From the NCBI GenBank assembly GCA_000310025.1, contig FN649734.1, forward strand, positions 4,434,172-4,446,342: 12,171 bases of DNA. Reading direction: 5' to 3'. Within the stretch, counting starts at the first letter, position 1, and the number at the start of each line of letters is the position of its first letter. Both the position numbers and the translations under genes were made by a program. Below the pieces are notes generated by a model. The model was given only the letters and a program-made list of their open reading frames with translations, ran no database searches and was not told where the DNA came from. This DNA comes from Ectocarpus siliculosus (taxonomy: Eukaryota; Sar; Phaeophyceae; Ectocarpales; Ectocarpaceae). This document shows, piece after piece, positions 1-9,300 of this stretch.

Positions 1-886
1 GTGAGATTGTTGAAGGCGCCGAATATTAGAGAGGTCGACGGTTGACTGTTTCGCTGATGCACTGATCAGGTCCCCGCCCACTAACTGTGTGCGAATGTGT
101 GCGGTACGTGCGGCTCTCTCGGCGAGGAACAAGGCTGCTCCCGATCCGACCGGTGACACGCATGAAATGTGTAGAAGAAAATCTCTGATGTCGGAAAACT
201 GGGCTTGTTTTGCCATAACCAACGTATGTTGTTGGCTGCACGTGTGTGACTTATGTCGCATATGCTAGGGGAGAGTAGCACGCAAAGTGGAAATTTCGTT
301 CACCTAGGTTTAAGGATGATTTCAGTGTAAATCTACATGAATCGATCCGCGCGTCAACCGCCGACCAAAGTCCAAACCAAGAAAGGGAAAGGTGCAGAGG
401 CGTGGGAGAGTGCTCGAGAAAGATGTATATGACCAGTAATTTCAGGAGGTAATGTGGGATCACGTGACGAAATGTGAGAATCGTTACAGAGTATATCAGT
501 CAGGACGGTGAAATTGGTGAGTCCACATGGTGCCCATCGGACCGGAAATACGTGGTCGGGCGACGCGTCCTCCGACGCGCATGATGCGTGGGTGGGAGCG
601 TGCATTCGAAAAGGAAAGGCTATCATATCGGGCTGAGAAAACCCTTATGAACCTCGAGCTGAAAGAAAGAAAGGTGGATTGAACCAATAGATAACGAACT
701 TTCACCAATGAAGGAAACTCCGAGGCGAAAAACCGAAAAACGGCCGAAAACCCACTGAACGCGAAAACTTGGCAGAAACGAGAGAAACATGTCCCGTGTC
801 GCTGAACATCCAGATGCCCCCCGAACGACGAGAACCGGGAAACCAACAGACGAGAAACGCGTACCGCTCAGCGAATCACTAACTAT
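1..886. other. gene-free stretch downstream of the CCHC gene
   Basis: I see no supportable coding region, RNA gene or mobile-element end here. It lies 3' of the stop codon of the minus-strand CCHC gene, so part of it is probably that gene's 3' untranslated region. From about 620 to 860 the plus strand becomes purine-rich, with short phrases such as GAGAAA, CGAGCTGAAA and GAAAAACGG that recall the minisatellite at 1590-2690. The match is too loose to call another array. No reverse transcriptase, integrase or long terminal repeat was seen, which matters because the adjacent gene is Gag-like. Confidence 0.5.
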
Positions 887-3800
887 TTAGTTGGGGCAAT
901 TCTGAATTACGTGTCCCCGACCATGGCACTTATGGCATTGGACAAAGGGGCAGACACGGAACGAGTGTTCGATATCTGCCCCGGTCTTGCCGGCACGGCG
1001 GCAAGTGTTGCACAAAGCGGTCTGTCTGCTAAACCCGCTGCCACCCCCTCGGCTACTGCGGCCGCCAGAGGCCCTGTGTCGCCCCCCGGGTCCCCGGCTC
1101 GGGGTATAGTGCCCCCCCTGTGGCTGCATACCATAGGGGCTATATCCCCCAAAATGCGGGGTAAGGGCCATGGGCTGCATGGGGGGTGGGCTCCAAGGTC
1201 CGGCTGGAGCTGAGGAATGCTTGGGCCCCCCCAGAAACTTGGTGATGGCCGACAGCTCTTTTACCACCTGGCCACGATCTGTTTTACGACCCTCCTCGGT
1301 TTGGGACATGAGTTTGTCATGTACCCATACCGCGGCCGCATCCGGGCGGCCGCATTGCATCGCCGCATCAATACCCACGGCGAGCGTGTCGACAAACGTG
1401 CGTTCGTCCGTCAGCTCGGGGTCCATAGCCGCTAGCCTAGCTAGCTCCTGGACCTTGGTTTTGATCTCTAGCACCCGCTGGTGCTTGACGGAGGCGTCGA
1501 AAGTCGTGAGCCCGCTTACACTGGTAAGCAAACCCGTCCACAGGGCTGCGAACTAAAAGGGAAGAATTGCGAAAAAAGAAAGCCGCGGAAAGGGCGAGAT
1601 AGCAGAGAAACGCTTGAGAAAAACCGAGTGGAAAGAGACGGCGAGAAGAGATACCCGGAGAGACGGGTAAAGCACATCGGAACCAGACACGCGAAGAAAA
1701 ACGCCGGATAAAACCGAGCTGAAAACGGTGAAAGAAACAACCCTGAGAGAGGGATAGCTGACACAACGGAGAAACGGTTGAGAAAAAATCCACTTGAAAC
1801 ATTTGAGATAGCGGAGAAAACGCTCGAGAAAAGAAACCGAGCTGAAAACCGGAGATAGCGGAGAAACGTCAGAAAATAGCGGAGAAAACGCTCGAGAAAC
1901 CGAGTGGAAAATGTGAAACAGTGGAGACTGGAGAGAAACCGAGTTGAAATACGGCGAAAGAAAGAAAAATTGAGAGAGGGTAGCGGAGATAGCGGAGAAA
2001 CGTTTGAGAGAAACCGAGTTGAGAAACGGTGAAAGAAAGAAAAAACACCCGAGAGGAGGGTAGCTGAGATAGCAGAGAAACGCGTGAGAAAACCGAGCTG
2101 AAAAACGGTGAAAGAAAGACAAAACCCGCGAAATGGGTAGCTGAGATAGCGGAGAAAACGGTGAGAGGGAGAAAAAACCCGAGAGATGGGCAGCGGAGAT
2201 AGCGGAGAATCGCTTGAGAAACCGAGCTGAAAAACGGCGAAGGAAAGAAAAAACCCTGAGACACGGGTAGCTGAGATAGTGGAGAAACGCTTGAGAAAAC
2301 CGAGCTGAAAAACGGTGAGAGGGAGAAAAAACCCGAGAGATGGGTAGCTGAGATAGCGGAGAATCGCTTGAGAAACCGAGTTGAGAAACGGTGAAGGAAA
2401 GAAAACACAACACCCTGAGACATGGGTAGCTGAGATAGCGGAGAAACGCTTGAGAAAACCGAGCTGAAAAACGGTGAGAGAGAGAAAAACCCGAGAGATG
2501 GGTAGCTGAGATAGCGGAGAATCGCTTGAGAAAAAACCGAACTGAAGCGGAGAAACGCTTGAGAAAACCGAGCCGAAAAACGGTGAGAGTGAGAAAAAAC
2601 CATGAGAGATGGGTAGCTGAGATAGCGGAGAAACGCGTAGGAAAAGACGGGCCGAGACAACCAAATCGAGGTGAAAACGGTGAGGGAAAGAAAACGCCGG
2701 ACCTACGACAGTGGAAACATGTTCCAAACAGGATGGCTGCCATGCGGCGCCCGTAGCGCTTTCTAAAACAAAGTGGTACATCCCGCTTTCTTCGCCCTGC
2801 GGGCCCAGCAGGTGGCGAGAGGCGGTACCTGAAACTGCCTCCGAACGGATCGCACAAGGAGAAATATATTTATAGAGAGAGAGAGATGTCGGCTTCTTGA
2901 AGAACAAGATATATATAGGCTTTGAAGAACAATATGTATATATATCAATATATAATAATATGCATAGAAATATTAAATATATAAATATACATGCATAATA
3001 ATATATTATATATTTACATATTGTTCTGCCAAAGTCGACATGTTGACAGAAAGAGATGCCACGGAGAGAGCAACCGAAAGAGTCCCTCACAAACGAAAAT
3101 GAAACGTGATGTATAGCAGGGGAGAAGAGAAACGAAAAGGGGCTAGCGCGCGGAGGCGGCATGCCCTCACCCAATAGATGTTGTGGGTGTAAGTTTCAAG
3201 TAGGTTGTAGAAATGACGGGTGCAAGTGCGCGACGAACAAGCAATTTTACAAATCCGAGCGTGTGACGCCGCTCACGGATAGCCCAAAAGAAAAGACACC
3301 TACCATAGACACCTACCACCTACCATAGAGACAGAAACTAGATGGCGACCCACGTCCCTACGTACGGCTACACAGCAGTATCTCCTAAGCAAGAGCACAC
3401 CGGCAAGAGGCGGGCGCCGTGAGGAGAAGAAAAAGAGAGGATGTTGAAAACGAACAAATATATGTCGAGCGGGCGTTCCCGAAAGGAAAATCCACTCATA
3501 TTGTAAGCACCACGTGATGAAACCCACGGGCAGCCAGCTATGGCCTGCGTCGAAGAAAATGACGGCAGGGAATGCTGAGAGAGAGCACGACGAACGAATG
3601 CTGCAGTGCAGAAATCCATGAGGGACGGGGAGAGACGACGACTGCTGTGGGACGTGGGCCGGCCGAAAACGAGCAAGAACCATATAATGTCTACAAGACT
3701 CACCTTGCTGGAAATTGTGGTGTACACGAGCGACTTCTTCTTCACTCGAGGCTCGCGATCCCCGGCCACACTCTCCTCCTCCAGGTCCGCCACGGCTCCA

Positions 3801-4400
3801 GAGATCTCCGACCGGAGGCGCTTGCCCGCGGTAGCCTCGCCCGCGGTAGTGGCGGGGGAAGACGGCGAGGCAGCCGCTGCCGCCGCAGCCGACGTGGATG
3901 CAGAGGAAGGGGAAGAGGGTGTGCTGCCGGCCCTTGCTGAAGGGGCGGAAGAGGGTGCTCCTTCTGCTGCTGAAGGTGCGGTCGCCAAGGTGGGAGGAGC
4001 CGGGAGAAGAACCGCGGTCGCCGATAGCCGGAGACCGCCGTGGTGGTCGCAGCGCCACAGGTACTGGAAGGAGGGCCTGGGCTAGGGCCGCCTTCATGCG
4101 GGCGTCGCCCACGGCCACGGAGTCGGCATTCCCACGCGCGGGAAGGCCGACCGCCATCATGCCAGGCTTGTCGCTGGCTGAGCCGGCGTCGACCAAAGCG
4201 CCGAAGATCCGGCACAGGTCGTCTAGGGAGGCTGTTTCCAGCTGCCGTCCGTGCGGTAGCACGCCCAGGCGGGTCAGGTCCATGACCCGCTCACCGCCGT
4301 TGCCACTCTTCGGCGCGCAGAGGTCGTATAACTGCTCGATGACTGCCTCGGGTCCTGGCGCGTGGAGGGCATCTAGCTGGAAACTCGGCACCGTTGCCAT
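887..4400 (-). CDS. Gag-like protein with tandem CCHC zinc knuckles, two exons
   Basis: Model: exon 1 4400-3704, intron 3703-1553, exon 2 1552-887, about 453 residues. The ATG at 4398-4400 has A at -3 and G at +4. The donor CAAG|GTGAGT and acceptor CCTTTTAG|TTC are both phase 0, joining a segment ending YTTISSK to one starting FAALWTG. Exon 1 holds a predicted helical N-terminal part, then an Ala/Ser/Pro-rich linker and a charged segment. Exon 2 has a helical region (VKHQRVLEIKTKVQELARL), a Gly/Pro/Arg-rich stretch and two C-terminal zinc knuckles, C-x2-C-x11-H-x4-C then C-x2-C-x4-H-x4-C (CHKCHGRGHVIQNC), ending two residues later. Such knuckles bind single-stranded nucleic acid and are typical of retroelement Gag. 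No pol domains are nearby. The exon 1 frame must change by +1 near 4061-4067. It could be a domesticated gag, a decayed element or a host RNA-binding gene. Confidence 0.65.
1590..2690. repeat. degenerate minisatellite, period about 77 bp
   Basis: The phrase TAGCTGAGATAGCGGAGA recurs at about 1981 (variant), 2061, 2138, 2191 (variant), 2268, 2345, 2427, 2503 and 2614. Intervals are 80, 77, 53, 77, 77, 82, 76 and 111 bp, so the basic unit is about 77 bp with deletions and partial duplications. Each full unit also carries CGCTTGAGAAAACCGAGCTG followed by AAAACGGTGA. Copies between 1590 and 1980 are more diverged. The plus strand is purine-rich, so the transcribed minus strand is rich in pyrimidines and almost free of stop codons. 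Since 77 is not a multiple of three, long spurious reading frames appear in all three minus frames with the same repeated peptide. Confidence 0.9.
2861..3022. repeat. AT-rich microsatellite-like segment
   Basis: A stretch dominated by TATA/ATAT dinucleotides with a short (GA)n run near 2875-2885, inside the large intron of the CCHC gene. Its base composition contrasts sharply with the GC-rich surroundings. It is simple-sequence DNA with no sign of coding. Confidence 0.8.
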
Positions 4401-5144
4401 GATGAACCGGGAAGAAGAGAAACACAAACAGGGGAAAGGAACTAATCCCAGAGGGACGGACGGTCGCGGTCGCCGCTCGAGGAGAGCGGAGGGCGCGGAC
4501 GGATGATGAGCGTCTCAAAAAGGAGACTCTCCTTTCCTCTGTTTTCCTGTCTTGCACAGGTTTGACAAAAGGAAGTGAGAGTGTGTTCTTCCTCCTCCTT
4601 TGTTCTGGATCTTTACGTCTGGAGAATTCTTAAATCGTGCCTCTTTCTTCATTTCCTGTTTTGAGAATCCACGTATGCGTAGATGGTACTGCTTGAACTC
4701 ACTGAGTCGTTTGGTGGTGTTTTGGTTTTAGGGCTCAAAATCGGGATGAAGGCAATAGTAAGGACGGCGAACTGCTCGTCTTGGAGCCGTTTGGTTGTGG
4801 ACGTAGTATCCAGAGAGGGAGTGAGTGGCATATTTCCCCCCCCCCGCAGGGGCAAAGCTTAGCAGCACACCGTCCAAAAATTCAAATGTTTCGTTGCGTG
4901 CGTGCATCCGTCGGTCTACGGCGTGTACTTCAACAAAAAAAAAAGATCGATTCGTTGTGTTATACTGAGCCGAGCTCGTTTTACTTGTATTAAGAAAAAT
5001 AAAAAAAGAAAGAAAATGATCGAAATTTCACTACGGAAATGCCATGGCACGGAGCACTACTTGCGCACTTCTGTCCAAGCGCGACCTACCTCCACGTGTG
5101 AAAAAAGGCACACAAACGCAGCGTCGTCTGCACTGCTCTGTAGG
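4401..5144. promoter_or_regulatory. intergenic region between divergent genes, probable promoters of both
   Basis: This gap separates the minus-strand ATG at 4400 from the tentative first exon of the plus-strand gene. It must hold the minus gene's 5' leader and promoter and probably part of the plus gene's. I cannot point to a specific TATA box or initiator. One visible feature is a near-direct repeat, GAGTCGTTTGGTGGTG (4704-4719) and GAGCCGTTTGGTTGTG (4784-4799), 14 of 16 bases identical and 80 bp apart. The function is inferred from position only. Confidence 0.35.
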
Positions 5145-5168
5145 ATGAAAACGCGCAGTTCTGTTCTG
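5145..5168 (+). CDS. tentative first coding exon of the Csm1-like gene (MKTRSSVL)
   Basis: Exon 6303-7323 begins at a phase-0 acceptor and has no usable in-frame ATG before its low-complexity core, so translation must start in an upstream exon. Here an ATG with A at -3 is followed by eight codons and a strong donor CTG|GTGAGTTG, leaving phase 0 as required. Splicing to 6303 would give a start MKTRSSVL-VDYSDPGAL. A rival is 4746-4820 (25 codons, also phase 0, donor GGGA|GTGAGTGG). Neither has transcript support. Confidence 0.3.
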
Positions 5169-6302
5169 GTGAGTTGATTCTGTTCTTGGAGGAAACACAC
5201 TCAAGCGTTGGCACCCATACTTATTCCGGTGCACATACACAGTACGGTGGTGGAATGGAAATTTAGCGAAAATCTGATTGGTATACGTATGTCCCCGTAG
5301 AAATTAACCGTGCACATAATCCACCCATTCAGCACATCGAGGGTTGGGGATGGCGAGGTTGCGCTTGGTCTGTTGCGGCACCTCTGGCGGAGTGCAGCGA
5401 TGCATCCGCATGGAGTTCGCTAACTCGATGCGTAGGCCCGCGCACTTTTTTAAGTGTGTACGGGGTCATTGGTGCTAAGGCCGGCGTTTGTTTGCGTTGG
5501 GCTGATACTGTAGGCAATCACGAAAATTAATTCGATGGGGAAGGATGGTTGTTCAAAAGACCGCTGTTTCATCCATCCGCTCCCGCCTCCGGGGCGTCAA
5601 ACATAGATACACGAATGCTAACGGACACAAACAAGAGATGCACCCATTTGACGCGCTCGCCCGAAGATAGCACAGGTGGTCAGCCCCGCCCCCATGTATG
5701 AGGACCTGTCCGCGAAGACCGTCCAACCATCCAACAGCGACGTAGGCCCCCATCCAAGCGAGCACAACCTAGCACCCCACCCTTTGCAACACTACCAACG
5801 TCCGACACGCGTTGCAGACCAACTTGTTTCCCATCCAGCCTCAACATATCTAGCACCTATGCCGGCTCTATCAACCCAACCCCCACCCCCACGCCAACCT
5901 TTCGTGTGGGATTGGGGTTAGGGCTAAGGATAGCGTTAGGAGTCAGACCGGTTTCTGCAGGTATGCCGCAGCTATCGCCTGAGAAACACGTCACGGATGA
6001 AACTGCACATGCATGCACGGGATTGGTGCCAGCGTCCGGCCAAGACTAATGAGACGTAGAGCCACCCCTGGCGTGGGGCAGGACTTAGGTTCGAGACTGA
6101 ACACATCTTCTTCCTGCTGTCTGTCTCCCTCATGCGGGGGGGGAGGGGGGGGGGTTCTCGCCCCACAAAGAGTCTGGGTGCATGTCCTTGCTTGCGCTTG
6201 CCCCCCTGACTTGTGTGCATCAGACGTATTTTTCACACACACCGTCGCACCAAACCGAACAGTCCAACTCGGCCATGGCACCATGCATTTTGTGGCCCAC
6301 AG

Positions 6303-9300
6303 GTGGACTATTCGGACCCGGGAGCTCTCTCGCTGGCCGACATTCGCGGCGGCGGCGGTGGGCCCGCGGCCGGCGTTGCCGCTTCCGGTTCCGCCTCCGC
6401 CTCCGCCGCCGCGTCGAAACCCTCGGGGAAGGAGAAGAAGAAGGCCGAGAAGAAGAAGACGGTGGAGAAGGGAAGGCCGAAGAAGGCTACTCAGGCGGCT
6501 GCCGGCTCTTCGGCAACCGCCGCCGCCGCCGCCGCCGCTGCCGCTGGCAAGAAGAGCAAGGCATCCTCCTCCGCCTCCGGCAAAGCTTCCTCCTCCCCTT
6601 CGCCATCCTCCCGGGCTAAGAAAGCGGACCCGGCGGTGGCGGTGGCGGTGGCGGCGGCGGCGGCGGCATCGAAGAAGGACGCCAAGAAGAGCGGTAAGGC
6701 TGCTGCTGCTACCGCTGACAAGAAGACGAAGAAGCCACCGGCAGCGTCGGCGGCGGGTACGAAGGGCGGCGGCGGCGGCGGCGGCGGCGGTACCAGCCGC
6801 GGAAAGGGCGCAAAAGCAGCAGCAGCAACTGCAACAGAGGCGACGACGAGATCGAGAACCGTGTCCAGCCTGGAAGGTCCGGCGATGGCAGAACCGCAAG
6901 CCTCCTCCTCCTCCTCCTCCTCCTCCTCCTCCTCCTCCCCGGCGGCAACAAAGGGCAAGGGCAAGGGGAAGGTGGCGCAGCAGAGGGGAGCGAGAGCAGC
7001 GTCGCCTGCGACAAAGACGGCTGCGGCGGCGGCACGCGGGACAAGCGGCAAGCGAAGGGCTTCTACTACAGCCAGCAGCAGTAAGGTCGCCTCCAGCCCG
7101 TCCGGCGACGAAGGCGACGGGCGGGAAGAGGAACAGGAGGAACAGGATGACGTGCCCACCCCTCCCCAGTACGCCAACAAGGTGGCGCCGGCGCCGGGCG
7201 CCAGGGCTAAACGCGGCGCGTCTTCCCCTGCTGCTTCCGGGAAGGCAACTCCCGGGGAGACACCGTCCTCGAAGAGGAGACGGCAGACGAAAACCCCGTC
7301 GACCCCAGCCAGCGCTGTCGCGGGTGAGTCTTGTTTGTTGGTACATATAAATTGTAAACGGTGGGAGGTGACGGGAAATTTCACATAGATGCGCCGCGTT
7401 TTTTTGGGTTATTGTGCTGCTGCTACAACTGCTGTACGGTGGCGGTGTACTCGTTGTGTCAACGATCGGAACCTCTGCTGACGGCGGACTCAAGTCTAGC
7501 CATCGTGGATAAGATAGGTCTAAGTCTTGAGAAACGAATGACCGGCGTCGTTTCTCGGCGGAACGAAATAATGGCGAAATAGCCAACTCTGTAGTGCCTG
7601 ATGCGGCAATTTCTGCCCCCGCCCACGTTCCCATCCCTCTACGCCGCGTTGCTTGGTTCTGAGTCTCCCCCCTCGCTCTGTTGGGGTTACATGCTTACGC
7701 CGCTTACGACGACCACTGCTGTGTGGTTATACAAGTGTATACCCCGCCTTCCTCTGTATGAATTCCACCCCCGCGCACAGTACACCCCCCCCCCCCCGTG
7801 TGTGTGCGCGCTTTACGACTTGTAACTTGTAGTACGCCCCCCCCCTTTGTTCCCTGCACTTCTTTTTCGCAGCAGTGCGCCCCTCGCGCGCACGCAGCAC
7901 CCCTGCGACCGCTACCTCTGCTGATGTGTCCCCGGTTACCCCACACGCCACCGAGGCCCAAGAAACCTTCCTCTCCGAGCTGGAAGGCTTGCTCGGCGCC
8001 GCGGGGGCAACAACAGCAGCAACAGCCGGCGGCGGCGGCGGCGTTGGAGGGGGTTCCGCAGATGGAGGCGGGGCGGCGGCGGGGGCGGGGGTGGGGAGCG
8101 AGGCGGAGTACTGGAAGGGCATGTACGACGAGCTGGCGAGCTTGAGGCACACCATGCCCGAGGAGCAGCTGGCCCTGTTCAAGGAGCACGCGGCGGAGCG
8201 GGATCGCACGTCCGCCAGCTATATCGAGCAGCTCAGGTGCGTGCCCGGATGTTTTTTGTCTGTCCACTTGGAGCGTACATAGCGTGCGGCATTCCGTACG
8301 CGTATTCCGCCTGCAACGGTGGTGCAAGCAAGTGCGTGGTGATCCTGAAGAGATGTTTTGTGCCCGCCAGGGGGCACCGGCACTGCACCGGGCACATTCA
8401 CACATTCAGAGAACGCGTCAGCTTCTTGTACGTCGTATTACGTACTCCATCCGCTTCGCGCGATTTGCACCAGTGCAAAGGTAGTACTGTCTCTATTTCG
8501 GTCCCCGGGAACTGTTCAACCGCCGGCACTGCTGCCGAGGGACTGTTCAACCCCCGCTGCTGTTGTGCAGTCCAGACGTACATACATACGATGTGGGAAG
8601 CAACATCGACAACAACACGCTATTTAGCAAGAAAAACAACTGACGCCGTGATTTATTGCTAAAGGCACCCCCCCGCCGCCCACCTGGTCCGGTGAGAACC
8701 CGGCGTGCTCCGCCCCGGCTTTGTAGAGATGCGAAGTCAATGGTCTAACGACCACGGCATGCACGACTATGAGTACCCCCCCCCCCCCCGGGGGCCCATC
8801 CCTGAACCCGGGAGGAAAAAAAATGGGGGGGCAGCGGAAAAACCTTCCCCCTCGGCGGCACCCGGGGCGGCAGCGGGAGCGGAGCCGGGAGCAGCGCCCG
8901 CGGCTGCGCCGGCGACTGTGGGAGCACCCTCGGCAGGGGTGGAGGAAGGGGAGTATTGCTCTTTCTCCGAGTCGTACGTCCGCGGCCTGGAGGAGAAGCA
9001 GGTGTACCACCGCAAGATCATCCGGCTGTACCAGAACCTGAGCTCCCTCGCTATCCACCCCAAGGAGAAAAAAAAAGGTACGTGAGCGAGGGGGTACATT
9101 GGGTGGGGAACAGGGGACGGCAGCAGGGCGGTTGCTTGCTTGCTCCGAGTAGTCGTGCTGCGCACACGCCTTGGCGAGCAGGGGGCGCGCGGGAGGAGAT
9201 ACATGAAGCATAACCCCCCAAGACTGGAGTACTGTATTTTTTTTTTTTTTTTGTCTTCACTTCAAATCAGCTCTCACAGCACTAGTGCCGTTTACTCCAA

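Larger units (their letters stand above)
1553..3703 (-). other. large intron of the CCHC gene (2151 bp)
   Basis: The intron begins GTGAGT (3703-3698) and ends in a pyrimidine-rich tract closing with CCTTTTAG (1560-1553). Both sides are phase 0, and the in-frame TAG just upstream of exon 2 is exactly the acceptor AG, which explains why the exon 2 reading frame lacks an ATG. The intron contains the minisatellite, the AT-rich segment and a short direct repeat at about 3297-3333 (ACCTACCATAGA twice). It has no other gene that I can support. Confidence 0.65.

Noticed and set aside
1590-2690. CRISPR-like array
   Set aside because: Repeats of about 77 bp are contiguous and degenerate, without constant repeats separated by unique spacers, and lie in a eukaryotic intron.
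1516-3174. Long minus-strand reading frames of 552, 434 and 263 codons over the minisatellite
   Set aside because: They repeat the same Phe/Ser/Leu-rich peptide in three different frames because a 77-bp, stop-free unit cycles through frames. They show no domain and lie within an intron.
887-3174. Complete LTR retrotransposon
   Set aside because: No LTRs, primer-binding site, protease, reverse transcriptase or integrase motifs were seen on either side of the Gag-like exons.
3742-4215. 157-codon minus frame overlapping exon 1 of the CCHC gene
   Set aside because: It is the third frame of the same strand, Arg/Pro-rich, and does not join exon 2 at the phase-0 splice site.
6013-7350. 445-codon plus-strand frame of Arg/Pro-rich sequence
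   Set aside because: It overlaps the Csm1-like exon in another frame and does not connect to the downstream exons in phase. It arises from the same triplet repeats.
5991-7634. 547-codon minus-strand frame opposite the Csm1-like exon, plus a 297-codon one
   Set aside because: Runs of Arg, Leu, Gly, Ala or Glu mirror the sense-strand triplet repeats. They are shadows of GC-rich sequence without motifs.
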